Positions 1 to 12,990 of a stretch of DNA of 64,000 nucleotides are shown here, piece after piece. The stretch is taken from positions 159,715 through 223,714 of the forward strand of contig MNCI01023425.1 of NCBI GenBank assembly GCA_015680685.1, written 5' to 3'. Numbering within the stretch: position 1 is the stretch's first letter; every line of letters starts with the position of its first letter. The notes under the pieces were generated by a model. It saw only the letters and a list, made by a program, of their open reading frames with translations, did no database searches and had not been told where the DNA came from. The position numbers were made by a program, and so were the translations under genes. The DNA is from Gnetum montanum (lineage: Eukaryota > Streptophyta > Gnetopsida > Gnetales > Gnetaceae).

Positions 1-2290
1 ATGCTATTCGCTACATAGCCTCAGACTATGCAGTCATCATTGGTAGTTATTACTATCACTAACCCGCTATCATCCAAATGAGGCTGATAACATGACCTCA
101 TCCAACTTAGGGGTTACAAAACATCTTTATCCTATTTGTGCCTTAGATACTAGCACAAACATCTTTTTCCCTATTTGGACCATAAACTACAACCATGACA
201 CAACCACTCCCTTTTTTGTAATTAATAGCAAGGTAATAAGCCTCACAATGTAAGCCTCAACCCTTTGTCCAAAATACACAACTAACAAGAGCACCCCAAG
301 GCCTGGATCAGGCTTTCCAAATGATCTAGGATCTAATTGAAGAGTTAAGAAAACTCAAAGCCTCAATGTCCTAGACCATAAAGATTATGAACTTCTATCA
401 AGATGATCCCATATACCCTATAGTCCCACCACTAACTCTTTTCCCTAGTGTCTTTGTGCCAGAGTTCAACAAGTATAATGAGGAAGGTGATCCGAATGCA
501 CATCTAATTACCTTCTACTTGAAGTGCTTTCTATTTCTAGTATGGTTGCATATTATTATGCAAATTTTCCTAATGTCTTCATTAGGAAAAGCCTTAGAAT
601 AGTACCATGCATTGGCTGGGGGATCTCTATCCTTCTTGGATGAACTAATTTCACAATTCATGAATTGTTTCAAGTATAACTTGAAACTTGATACCATACT
701 TGACCAACTGATGAAGGTTAAGAAAGGTTCCCTAGAGCTAGTGTAGAAGTTTTTCCAATGATGAAAAACTCTACTCAACAAGATAATAGAACCAATAGCT
801 AAAACTCACCTTTTAGCTATTTTTAAAGGTGTGGTTAATGATTTTATGAAATCAAAAGTATATTATCTTGACCCATGGACTTTTAGTCAAGCCTTTTCCT
901 AGACTAAGAACATAGAAGATGCTATTAAAGCTAGCCAAGATCTTGCTTACATTGCATACAAAAAACAACATGCATGTAAAGACAAGAAAAGGGGTAGGCA
1001 AAACAATATGACCATAGCAACTTTGAACAAAGTGACTAAGTTACCAAGCAAGGGCCAAAGCATAACCAACCTAAATCCCCTATTACCATCAATGATAATC
1101 ATAAATATACCTCTAGGACCACTACATCAACTACTTCTAGGCCTAACTTTTAATAGAAAGATTGATCCAACTATATCAAGTTACCCATCAAATAATCAAA
1201 GCTATTAGACTAACTATTGAAGAGCAGTAGAATCTAGTAAAAATGGATAATCAAGAATGCCTACAAGAGGCATGATAAGTTATGTGAAATAGTGAAAGGT
1301 CCCAATTCAGCAACCAAACATGTCCCTCCACTAACCTAATACTTTAAGTTTGATCATTTTTACCATTACAATTACTAGGTCACAATATTGATTTTTTCCA
1401 TGCACTTAAGGATGACTTGCAAATGATGATTAATAGGGGTGAATTAGTATTAGATACATCCAATCCTATTAGGCCTTAAAATTAGTCAATGCATATATAT
1501 ATAAGGAACACATAAACTCTAAAAATAGCCTATACACCATAGTAGTGTTTGATATTCACAATGATCAAAGGCCTATGAGGGAATCATTTGTGACCAAGAT
1601 GCTTCCTCACAATAAAAGGGGCTCTCTACCTTCTATTAAAAGATCCCCCTTTTTAGTAAGGGTACTATCATTAGTACTCCCCAAAGAACCCATTGTGATT
1701 AGGATTCCCTAACCCTCTACAATGAAACCTACCCCAATGATGAAACAACCTCTCGTGGTGGCCCATGCAACATCTTCTTCCTAACAACCAACTAGGGGTA
1801 GTAAGAAATTTCCAACCAAACAATAGAATAAGGCTACATAGAAAGCCAAGAATAAGGCCAATAAGTAGACCAAGTAAGGAAAGGAGGTGGATGCACCAAA
1901 ATCCACTTTCATTTCATTTTTTCCAATGACTTCCATAACCTAGTTTCCATCAACTAGTAAACCATGAGAAGAACCAAAACTCGAAGAAGAGAACAAATAG
2001 ACTAGCTCACAATAATAACCCAAACATGAAGTTTTCATTTTTGGATTTATGGATGAAGTCAGACATAACAAATCAACAACCAATAACAAAGACTTCTTTA
2101 ATGTGATGGAATATGTTAAACAATCATTGAAATAAAAGAACACAACTTTGAGCTTGTACAACTTGGTCACGACTTCTACTATCCACCACGAAGCATTGGT
2201 CAAGATGTTGACATTTTTTCTTGTAAGAATGAACATCCCTACTAATGAAAATTTGGTCCATGCAATCATGGTATCCTCTTCATCCAAAAA
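1..2290 (+). pseudogene. gag: gag of element A (degenerate, N-terminus outside window)
   Basis: Remnant of the structural Gag polyprotein that would form virus-like particles. The retrotransposon gag core lies near 387-960; it opens with a phrase like NFYQDDPIYPIVPPLTL and includes a GDPNAHL-like step shared with the gag copies at 18960, 23230 and 58555. A degraded CxxH-type zinc-knuckle region sits near 1316-1470, followed by a Lys/Pro/Thr-rich linker (about 1620-1990). Many stops and frameshifts break it, for example TAG at 601-603. The first bases already correspond to a mid-gag region of B (near 18540), so the start codon and 5' LTR are upstream of the window. Assignment rests on homology to the better preserved gag of D and C in this window and on the family-typical order gag then protease. 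Confidence 0.75.
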
Positions 2291-3011
2291 ATTTAAATGA
2301 ACATCACCCGTGTTTTTCCATAGTGAAATCAAGATGAATGACCAAAATGGTGAAGTCACCAAGGCACTTCTTTTTATAACCATATGCATTGGCCAATATA
2401 AAGTATATAGGATACATGTAGAGGACAAGATGAAAACCAATGTCATACCCTATATCATCATCGAACACTTGGGCCTAATCGAAAAAATGTAATGTACCTT
2501 GACTACAATCCTTAAATTCTTTAATTGATTGTGGGTTGCTACCAAAGGTTCCATTTCTTTAGATTTTATGGCATGAGAATAATTGGCCATAATAGTAGAT
2601 TTCTTGGTGATGGAAGAGACACCAAGATTAAACCTCATCCTAGAAAGACCTTGGATGGTCCAATTATAGGCTGTTTCTTCACCTATTCACTAGGAAATCT
2701 GCCTCCCTTATGAGGAAGGTGAAATTTTTATTCATGGTGAAAGCATGATCTCCTTGGATATTAACAACATCAATGTAGCACAAGGGTTAAATGTTAAGTT
2801 TCAAGAAAAAACTCCTGCCATTGCCTACAAAATCAAGAAAAGTGATGGGTTCAAAGAAGCATAAGTAAACAACAATGAACCCATTAATTTGCCATGGGGA
2901 GAACTATTCTTCAACATCATTAGTGAAGGTAATGGAGAGTATAAGCTTGTGAAAAATAGACCATACACTTTTTATAATCTCTTAAAGATTAAGAAACACT
3001 TGCACAAGTGA
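2291..3011 (+). pseudogene. aspartic protease and tail of element A
   Basis: Retropepsin-type protease remnant that would mature Gag-Pol. Near 2400 the frame reads YRIHVEDKMKTNVIPY, aligning with VDDGATTNIV in element D; the catalytic D-G pair is therefore damaged here (DK in place of DG). The second conserved block, like LNLILERPWMVQL (the ILGRPWL block of plant retropepsins), is at about 2627-2670. The tail ends with RPYTFYNLLKIKKHLHK and a TGA at 3009-3011, the same endpoint as B (stop 29129-29131). The triplet before the stop is AAG, so the sequence AA/GTGATA overlaps the stop and could act as a splice donor (GT at 3008-3009). Confidence 0.75.
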
Positions 3012-3239
3012 TATAGGCTCCAAATAATTCTCATACCCTATGTGTTTGTAGTTGTGTGACTTTATAACATTCATAGCCTCATAGCATAAATTACAATTTA
3101 CTTGTTGGTATCATTTCATTTCTCTTGGATTTAAATTTAAATATGCTAGTGGCCTAGAAATTATTTTGTTTTACATATATTTTCTTTTAAAGCCTTTTTA
3201 TTTTTGCGTAAATAAATAACGTCATAAGAAAATTTTACT

Positions 3240-3356
3240 TTTGCATTCTATATAGTTTGCCAAGACCTTAAACTAGCATCATAGTGTACCATGACCTTAA
3301 ATTGGCATTATGGTCCTCCATGGCCTAAAACTGACAAACAACCTTATATTTCATTT
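3240..3356 (+). repeat. short array of the TTAAACTGGCA-type motif, element A
   Basis: Three to four degenerate units of the form TGCCAAGACCTTAAACTAGCA, CATGACCTTAAATTGGCAT and CATGGCCTAAAACTGACAA follow one another between the end of protease and the 3' end of the antisense gene. The same motif occurs at equivalent ORF borders in B, C and D. Confidence 0.7.
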
Positions 3357-3659
3357 TTGATTTAGTTTATGATTTTATTCCAAAATTGTTTTAACCTTCT
3401 ATTGCATGACAACCAAGTCTATCCTACATAGCCAAAACATAGATTATAATGTAGTGTCATAATATAAACAAAACTGATAATGCTATAACATCATAACTTG
3501 AATTAAAACACAGAACATAAAATCAAAGTTAAATTTAACATGTCCATAATATCATAACCATAGCCAAATAAATTGTCTAGAAGATAAATTACTTTGGCAA
3601 ACACTAGCCATACATCATCAACATCAAAAATCACATCAACTAACACTAAAATGGGCATA

Positions 3660-6600
3660 AGACAAGCAACCGATGGAACTATGGACCATCTAGTGAAGGA
3701 GGTGGATCATTATCTCTATCCCCACCACTAGGACCATCGATGGCTTCTAGTGCTTGTAACATGAAAAGACCAAAATCGATTAGCAATCAATAAATATCAA
3801 AATGAAAATTAATAAAATTAAAATTAGATGAACTAACCTAAGATGGTTTTGAAGCCATATGTTTTGCAAGAAAAGTGTGAAGGCCAACTTCTAGATGGTG
3901 GAGGAGTTGATATTTAGACATGCTTACCCTATCAACCTTCCGAAGATCAATACCCATGAGGATTCTACTCTTGTCAATATTGGTCCATGTAGGGGGCTCA
4001 TGTAACAATGTGGCTAAGGTTGCCTCCATTGAGGTAGTAGTGATTTGACTAGTGGGAGAAGTAGCTATAGACACATTATTTGCAAATATCTTATAAACAT
4101 CCTCTACATTAATTTCCATCATTAACAATGTTAGCTTCTACCTCTTCGTAGACTCCTCATCTAGCCACTTAAGATAAGAATCTCACTCATGCTCCTTTTG
4201 TTTATGAACCCACTCAAGGACCCATGCATAGTAGTCCTTTCACTCATTAGCCTTGTGATTGATGAGGTTGATTTGAAGATTCTATTATATGATTTCTCTA
4301 GCAAGGAAAAACTTGCTTTTAAGTGCATTTCAGTAGAAAGACTAGAGTTTCTCCTTAGTGCTTAAAGCTTCTTTGTTTTTTACCTAAGCCTCTATGAAGT
4401 CTCTATGGTCCTTGAGGTTTATTAACTCCTCTTTTAATTTTGATTCTCCTCCCTTGGTACTATGACTTGTTCCCATAGGAACTCATTAGAACATCTACAT
4501 TTCTACAAAGACTTAGCACATGAGAGTGCACATCCAATGACATCCTCATACAACCTATGTGAGATATTCTCTATATTGGAAGGTAAGGAAGGAAACACGT
4601 TGACCTTAGCTAGCTTGTCAAGATCCAACCTCAAGTTAGGCACTATAACTAACATAGAAAAAAATCCATCAAAATGAAACCAGTCAATAGCAAAAAACTA
4701 CATAACCATGAAAACCAAGTAATACATAAAAAATATAAAAAAAATACTAAAGAACAAAATGAGTTAAAATTTTTACCAATCTTAGGGGCTATCAATCGCA
4801 ATCGGCTAATCATATATTTGGCTACAGCTTGCATAAATTCCAATTTATCAAGGATTTTCACCCATGGTTATATACGAAGGGTAGAAGTGGATGCTTCTTC
4901 TTGTGGCTTGTGAGCTATAACAAGGTATGATATGAAATCAATGAATATGACCATTACTATATAGAAATTAATGGCACATGAAATATACAACACCTACAAC
5001 TAAAAATTATAAGTACCTAGAAAATCATCAAGCATGATAATAGGAGGTTCATTCAACTCTTGATCCTCTAGCATGCTATCAAAATCACGCATAGGAGGAA
5101 AGGAAGGTAGGTCCTCAATCTTCAATGCATAATCCTCATTATGCTTCAATATCTCTTCCTCCTAATGTTGCATAACCTCTTCCTCTTAACACCTTTACTC
5201 CTCTTTAGCAGTGGCTACTATTGCTATAGCCTTCCACACCTATTGTTTACCTGCAAGACACATCAACCATGAACAACTTAGGACATTTTACAAAGCCATA
5301 AATCAACTATAGCATTTTGAAAAAGTAACAATAAAATAATGAATAAAAAAAATACATACCTATGATGTCAATATACATTCCTCTTAGCTAGATAATCATC
5401 TTTTTCATAGGAGGCTCTTCAACTACTAGTGTTGTCTAGGCTACTAAAGGCCTTTTAAATTTCTCACTCGCTATACCTTCAATTTTTGAATGTAATCTAC
5501 AAGCCTTCTTAATGTTGGATAGTATGGTGAGATGCTCAGCCCTAGTACTATAAGTAGATGTACAATATTTTCCATCGAGGCCTTTTGTGGCAACAGACAA
5601 TGTTTCATTTGTAGCTTCTGGTGGATCTTGAGCCATGGTGGTTGGAGTAAGAAGCTTCATCCAAGGCTTGCTAAATTGGGATGGATCATTGGCAATCCAT
5701 CATCCATCCTTTCTCACTACTAAAAATTTCATGAACTTAGGTAAGTAAGCTACAAAGTGTAGTAAATGCACATGACACTTTATAGTGAGGTTCTCGCAAA
5801 GTTTTTGGACATCCAACTAAACCACAGAAGCCAAGTGCATGGCCTAGTTGAATTAGGTGTCCTTGATGAGTATCTACTTCATGGACCATGCTTGTTCCAT
5901 ATCCAAGATCTTTCCCTAAAATAACAAATTAGAAAATTCCTAGGATTAGAACAAGGAATACATTTCTCTAATCAATGGTAATTTGATCTCTCTTAGAGAG
6001 TATCCCTTACTATCACAACAAGTGTCTAATCACTCTTCCACTTCTTCCTAGTGATCCACCTCTCTCCCCACTTTTATAATAACTAACATGCTATCATTTA
6101 ATACATTAAAGATTCCACTAAATATAGATGCATTAATGTCCAAAATAACACTCACACCATGAACATGAGTGAAAAATATATAAACTCCTTGGTTAAAGGA
6201 GTTATGAATGTTTAACATTTCTATGGTACGAATGATTTGGCATGGGGCCATCAAGAGGTCAAACAAGCTCACATAGATTACCCTCGCATGTATAGCATCG
6301 AGCACCTTATTTGATAACCAATCCTATGAGGATTCTACCTCACCAAACTTAAGGATCAAGGTCTTCTTCGTACATCTTCAAGTGATAGACATAACCTTAG
6401 TAGATGAGGTGATCATTGCAACATAGCAAAAAGTAGCTCTTTAGCCTTTGTGTAGGTGCAAGAAATTACATAAAATATAACTACATAAACAAAAAAAAAA
6501 CCAAAATATCCTAATAACTATATAATTTTAAAAATTAGCATAAAATCAACAAATTAATAACACTTACTTTACCTATATGACTCAAGCATCGTAAGAGCTT

Positions 6601-8933
6601 AGGGTTATGGGTTCGAGTCTAAATCATTAAGAGATGGGCTAGCACACTAGCTATATATGCTTCTATTTGCTAGGAATCTCTTATAGGCCTTAGGTTGATG
6701 TCAAATGCTACTTTCAAGGTCATCATGCAATTACTCCAACACCGCAAGCCTCATGTTTGGGTTCCTAGTGAATACCTCTAGAGCTGAGTGAGCTAAGAGT
6801 AAAAGGTTGTTAGCCTTGATTTGCCCTTTATCATCCATCTTGAACCTACAAGAAATTAAAACAATAGAACATACATAGGTTTAACTTAAACACACAATGA
6901 TAGAAAATAACCATAAACCCAAGATAACAATACTACATACCCTTCTATGTGATAGATGGTGCTAGGAGGGTTTTGGAACCATGTATGGCCACAATGGACA
7001 AAAATCAAGGTGTTTTCCAAGTTATACTATTTAAATCCTAGAATTTTCTAGATTTGTGAAAATTTACAATGATCCATAGTATTCGAGTCATCATGTGTCT
7101 TCCCTTACACATGGGCAGTAGGTTTATCCATGATGAATTTCACAATCAAATAAGAGGATCCAAAAAATATGGTTTCTATGATCAAGTATGAAAAAGCTAT
7201 CACACCATAGTTACAAAGTAGGTAGGCTAGGAAGTCTAAGGTCTAATCCCTAAACCATAGTGTACGTTGATCCCACTTCATGCGAGGCTTGGAGATTTAG
7301 GTGCTGGCATGTCGATGTAGCATAGTAGCCCTACCATCTCTATCACCACCAAGATGGGCTTCAAGAAGGCCCTGTAACATCCAACCACAACAATTATAAT
7401 CATGAAAACTTAAAACCAAAGCCTTATAACCATTAAACATAGAAAAACAACACTTAGATAAAATTTAGAGTAGTTTACATGAAATGACTATTTAAAACTA
7501 AAATTGTAACTATGATAGATTACAACTGAAAATATGAAAATGATAGTTTAGGACTAAGAATGTGAAAATGATAGTATAGAACTAAATTATCAACTTCCAT
7601 GAATAATTCTACACTTAGAAAATATTTCAACTTGTAACATAATAATACAACTAATGTTCAACCAAATTTCACACTTTAGCACCAAAATGGCCATAGGAAA
7701 ACACTTAGAACAGACATGAAATTTTTTTTGATTTAATTCAAACCACTTCTAGCCCCTTCCTAACATCCAAAAGTATCCCCAAGATCATGGGATTTTTATA
7801 GAAAAAAGTTTCCACAACCTCAACATTGCCCATCTTCAGAGGGGTAAATGTGTCATACCCTTGTAAACACAATTTATGCAACCAAACAAAAAATGATCAT
7901 AAGTAATTAAATTCTTAACAAAATTTGATCATTTCATAATCATTGCAATCAAAAACCCTTGAAATATAGCTACATAATAAGATATCATGAAAACGCTTAA
8001 CCAATTGTTTAAAAAATGTACATAAGTGACTGGACAATCAAAACAAACTCCCTTTTGCACAAGGTTGGTAAATTTTTTTCCAAAACTTCGTTTGAGCTCT
8101 AATCAAGGTGATTCCATCACTATTTGAAAGCTAAAATAGACTTCTACATACCAATAGTCATAGAAAATTTAAAACATTTTTTTTGAAAAAAAATTATGAA
8201 ATATAATGAGATTAAAAAAATGGCTAAGAACTCTAAATACACAACTCCACTCAAACTACCATGACTTCCTCATCATAACTCCAAATTGAATGGTACCAAA
8301 ACCATTGGAAATCTTAAAGATAACCTCAAAAATACATGAAAATATATTTTAAAAATATATGGTCATTATGTTAGTAAAAAATAGACAACATTACTTGCTT
8401 TTTCACCGAAAATCACAAAACTTCTAAAACGTAACTTAATCTAGCCATTGATTATAGAAAATACAACAAAAAAACCCATATCCATTTGAAAATTCATCAA
8501 AATAAGGGGTTATAATTGTTTTAATATTTAATTTTATCAAATAATCCATCCTAAATCTAAGAAAAATGGCCATACTACCCAGTTTTTGAAAAAAAGGCAC
8601 TTAAAACAACATTCCTATTTTGCAAATTGAATTTTCCAAAGTGATAACAACCAAATGACATAAAATATATGTAGACATGGCCAAAACACAAGATAGGATT
8701 TATGTGGAATTTAAAAATCACAAGTACATAGTTGTAGATCTAAGAAATGGAATAGGGATCAAGAAACAAAATACATTGAAAAGCTATAGAAAATTGATGA
8801 GAATGATGTACTTGGGAAATATGGTGGTCAAACTCTCTCCAATCCTTGGATGGGGTAGGCATGCTAGAGTTTCAAAAATGGCATTCACATCTTGCAATTC
8901 AAAATTCCTCCCAAGCACTATTTTCTGGGACAT
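3660..8933 (-). pseudogene. antisense multi-exon gene of element A (aORF), decayed
   Basis: On the minus strand, coding-like blocks alternate with non-coding stretches and align block by block with copies at 35120-29890 and 64000-62330. Probable exons: 8933 to about 8811 (starts MSQKIVLGRNFELQD), 7371-6941 (acceptor TTACAG/GG, donor AAGG/GTATGT; contains MVGLLCYIDMP and ends near STIYHIEG), 6845-6573 (acceptor TTGTAG/G, donor TATAG/GTAAAG; starts FKMDDKGQIKANN), about 6413-5370 (contains LNIHNSFNQGVY), about 5253-5032 (acidic, ends before GTACTT), about 4870-4777 (ILDKLEFMQAV), about 4630-3840 (coiled-coil-like, then LLHHLEVGL) and 3755-3660. Function unknown; I recognise no domain. It contains several stops but clear splice-site conservation. 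It lies inside the protease-RT gap, antisense to gag-pol. Confidence 0.6.
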
Positions 8934-9229
8934 GATGATGAAAGAAGGAGTAGAAAATGTATAAAACCCTTACTCTTAGAATGACTACACTATAGTAGGA
9001 CACCAATGGATGGACTATGCTAATAGTAGTTCACTAGTGAATGTCACTATGCTGGTAGTAGTTAGTAGGAAATAGATAATATCAATAGAGATTTCCAACC
9101 AAGGCACAGTATCAAGAATGTGAGGAAAAACCCAACAATTTTCATATTTTCCCAATTAAAACCAATCTAGCCCTAACTGCCCATCCCAAAATCCTGATTT
9201 CCTTTTGCATTCCCACTTCACTTAGAGAT

Positions 9230-12170
9230 AGAAAATAAAAACTAGGACTACGTTGAATTCCAAGACCACATCTTGCCTTCCCTTAATCCCAAGTAGCCCA
9301 TCCAATCCATTTAACCCTTAGTTGATTCAAAATCAACACACCATTTCACCAAACCCTAGTTTGAGCCTCTGGCAAACCCAAGGCATGGTTGATTGTGGTG
9401 AATGGTATCACTCTCTTACTTTTTCCCATGACTACATTGGGAATTCCTAGGAACAATGCTGGGCTAGTGTAGTCCCAAAGTTTTCAAAACTACCTTTCAA
9501 AGCTTCAACATCTTGACATGACATCTAGTAATCTCAAACTGACAATGAATCAATCAAAAACCTCAAGAAAATCAAGAAAGATAACTTTTCACATGGGACT
9601 ATGTTGAGGATTGCATGGATTATGCTAGGCCAACATAGTCCTAATTATTGGCCAACATAGTCCACTCAAAACCCAATAAACCACTATGTGTGAACTCCAA
9701 CTCAACTTTGAGAACCCTAAAGCACCAAAACTAGGTCAATGCTTATCATGTTTCACATTTCCCATGCCAAAAATTTGACTATGTTGAATGGGGAGTTGGG
9801 ACTATGGACCAGAGTAGTCCCTTTCCAAGGCCTAGCATAGTCTCATTAAGACTATTAAAATAGACAAAAAACCATGGAACTTGACTTTGAAAAACCCTAA
9901 AACCCTAATTTATGCCTATATGACCGTGAAACTAACTTTCCCTTCATACTTTGATACCTTTCATCATGACTATGTTGGAGAGATGAGAGGACTGTGGTAG
10001 GATAGCGTAGTCCCTTCAAGAGTCCAACATAGTCCCTTAAAAATTACTCAACGTTGCCATAAATAGCCTAAGATCATTTTTGAAAAAACCCTAACACTTG
10101 TTCTGAGCCAATGTCATTCCAAAAACATGCATTTTCAACCAATTTTAGTCATCCTACACTACCTACACTGGGTGGAACTTAAGACTACACTAGGCTAGTG
10201 TAGTCCCCTCTAGAGCCAAACATAGTCCTCTAAACGGTAATGGAAAATTACTAGGAAATACCTAAAGATACCTCTAGTCAACCATAAAGCCTTGTTCAAG
10301 CTAGTTTAGTGTCAAACCATACCTTTATTCATCATTTATGATCACTCAAAACTAGACTATGCTAAGAAGGTAGAAGGACTACATTGGGCTAGTGTAGTCC
10401 CTTTCCATGGCCAACATTTTCCCTTAAGAATTGTGCAAGAACCATCCGAATAGACCTAAGACTACTATTGACAATCCTAGGAAGCTTGCCCAAGCCTTTG
10501 TGACCTCAAAACCTACATGTTTAACTACCACAACCTTAATTATGCTGGATCAAGATTAGGACTACACTAGGTCACCATAGTCCCTCATTAGGCCTAGTGT
10601 AGTCCCTCAAAATTACATAAAAAACTTGCCAAAATTACCTACATTTACTATCTAATTGTCCTAGAATGTTGTTAGAACTTTTATCGACCATGTGAGCCTT
10701 CATTTTAACCACGTTAAGCCTAAACTACACTAGGAAAAGATGGGACTACGCTAGGCTAGCATAGTCCTAGTCTAGACCTAATGTAGTCCATATCTTGACT
10801 CCCAAAATAAGCCAAACATAATCTAGAAGACACCTTTTTTGACTACAAGACCTTGTTGAGACATATTTAGACCAAAAAACCTAACATTTGAGTAAAGATT
10901 CATTGCTTTTAAAACCTTTACATTATGGCTACATTGAGGGGGGACTATGACAATGCTAGGCTAGCATAGTTCCTCTTAATCCTCAATGTAGTCCCCAATA
11001 AATTAAATAAGATATACCAATAAGACATGAAATCCCCTACTTATGAATCCTTGAGACTCTCTAGACCTTGGCTAACCATGGAACACACTAGTTTTCATAA
11101 TTTTTTACCTTTAGAGTGCTAGAGGAAGTTGGAACTACACTAGGTGAGTGTAGTTTGTCTCCAGGCACAATGTAGTCCACATAAACTTCCTTAAAAATTC
11201 ATAAAATTGCTCAAAATCCACTTCTAAGAGTCCTAGGGTCCATCAAAATCAAATTTAGTAATGAAACTTAGTTGTTCAACCTTCCTAATTTGACTACACT
11301 AAAGGGAGAACTAGGACTATGCTAAGCTAGCATAGTCCCTAACAAACCCTAGCATAGTCTAGTTGGAAGTAGTCAAAAGAGCTCCAAAACTATCCAAATC
11401 GACTATTGGAAATACCTAGAACCCTAGTGGAACATGCCTAAACACTGAAACCTTGGGAAATAATCTGAAATTCATTCTATTTCAACCTTCTCTCATTTAG
11501 AATCCTTAACTACACTAGGAATTGCATGCCCAACATAGTCCCATGGTATTTAGCCATCCAAGACCTAAACAGGCATGAAAACTAGCAATTTTTACATCAA
11601 AACCCTCGTTGGTGATACTAGTGAGCTCAAAAGCCCATTAGGATAGTCAATTGAGGCATGGAACTCACAAAAATCCATTTCCCACTCCTAACTATGTTGA
11701 GGAAGCTAGGGACTACATTGGGCCAGCATAGTCTCACTTGGGAGGGGAAAAGTGTGGTAATGAAAACTAATAGTAAGTATCATAAAATGGTCCAAAATTG
11801 ATCCAGAATGTCCAAAACCTTGCTCCCATGACCTTTAGATGTGAATTTCACTCTATTTCAATCCTAGGAATTGTCCAAACCTAGTCATTCCTTATGACTA
11901 TGCTAGGGCCTCATAGCCCAATGTAGTCACCTCTACAACTAAAATTTTCAACTTTCTAGAAAGTGAAAATGGTGCCAAAATGTTTCAATATTTAATACCT
12001 ACCCCATGTGATAGCTATTTGGACCATGAAAAGCTTGATAATAACCATATCAATCCATGGAAAGTGAACCTAAAGGTAAATTACACTGGACAAAAGTAGG
12101 ACTAAGTTGGGCTATTGTAGTCCCTAGTAGGGCCTAATGTAGTGATAAAAAAAGTGCCATTTTTATTCAA
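9230..12170. repeat. decayed tandem array of about 190-bp units, element A
   Basis: A phrase like GGACTACGCTAGGCTAGCATAGTCC followed by a second ...TAGTGTAGTCC recurs near 9465, 9630, 9815, 10000, 10190, 10390, 10570, 10755, 10965, 11145, 11325, 11530, 11720, 11910 and 12110, i.e. every 165-210 bp. Between these anchors the units share weaker text (AAAACCCTA, CTTG...GCC). It lies immediately upstream (5' side) of the antisense gene and upstream of pol. The core word GACTACGCTAG recurs in A's own 3' LTR near 52744. No coding potential is seen. Confidence 0.75.
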
Positions 12171-12592
12171 AATAGCTCCAGAATGATCCCTACATCTTCT
12201 TGAACTCTTGTAGAAACCTTTTAGTCCCATGCCATGGCTTGTTAAAGCCTAAAACTAACAAAATCTAACCTTGCTTGACTAGTATTAATTAATTTTTACC
12301 ATATGTATTTCATTTTCATAGATTTGACCTTATTTCTGGCCTTGTCTTGCATTGTTAATCTTCTCATTAGTTGACTTTATACAACCTCAATATAACTTCC
12401 TATTTTACCATTTTCACCTTGTTCTCTCTCTTATGACCCTTGATTAACCTTATATGACCTTTGTTTAATTCCATTGTTCATTATCTATCTTTTATAGCTT
12501 TTGTTGACTTTGTTTTTCTTTTTGTCATGGAAATAGCATAAGTTTGCATGTTTACTAAATCTTTTTAGCATTTTTTACTCATTTTTACCTAG
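12171..12592 (+). promoter_or_regulatory. pyrimidine-rich tract with candidate splice acceptor before pol, element A
   Basis: A T-rich, gene-free stretch that ends TTTTTACCTAG/GTTCCACTTAAT. Element B has the same sequence context at 39710-39740 (TTTTACCTAG/GTACCACTTAAT). The site lies just before the conserved pol N-terminal text, as expected for an acceptor that joins gag-protease to pol. Confidence 0.45.
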
Positions 12593-12990
12593 GTTCCACT
12601 TAATGTGCTTATGGTTGCTATGAAAGATTGAAGTATGGACACTTGAAAGCAAATTTCCTTGCCTTTGAGCTTGAGTGAGCCTCATAGTGATGTTGAATGA
12701 TATATTGATCTTGATTGTTTAGATCTTGAGCATGAGAGTCTTTTCAACCACATAGCCTCAATTAAAAAACATCTAAAATGGCATAAAAACCTAGTTAAAA
12801 ACTTTGTTCTAAAGGTTGGTAACATAATTGAAGACACTTTGGCTAAGGTTCTTATAAAAACACATAATAGTAAGGATAAAACCCTTAAACTAAGTTCCTC
12901 ATTGGAACCTCAATAGGCTCAAGACATTACCAAGTAATACAAGATAACATTAAGGCCCTTTCCTAGTCATATGAAGATATGCTAGGCCTA
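12593..12990 (+). pseudogene. pol N-terminal linker of element A
   Basis: Degenerate coding stretch upstream of RT. It carries the text KQISLPLSLSEPHSDVE (B: KQINLPLCLHGPHGDI near 39780), then a helical charged segment and a LEPQ..AQDITK-like phrase leading into the SYEDMPGLDP-type block (the first-motif region before Tat RT domains; in B it is near 40100-40130). It would connect the spliced gag-protease to RT. Stops are frequent. Confidence 0.6.

Larger units (their letters stand above)
3008..12592 (+). other. putative giant intron or inter-ORF insert between protease and RT of element A
   Basis: About 9.6 kb separates protease from pol, where Ogre elements are known to carry an intron. A possible donor (AA/GTGATA) overlaps the gag-protease stop, and a pyrimidine-rich tract (about 12290-12590) ends in TTTTTACCTAG/GT at 12582-12594, immediately upstream of the conserved pol N-terminus. 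B has the same endpoints (GT at 29128, AG at 39725-39726 or 39758-39759). The insert holds a motif array, an antisense gene and a tandem array. Bases 3357-3650 and 9000-9230 hold nothing further I recognise. Splicing is inferred, not shown. Confidence 0.45.

Noticed and set aside
1940-2446. 168-codon minus-strand open frame
   Set aside because: Opposite A's gag-protease; the + strand reading aligns with B, C and D.
8677-8964. + strand open frame of 95 codons
   Set aside because: Lies over the first exon and first intron of the antisense gene; minus-strand alignment with B is the better explanation.
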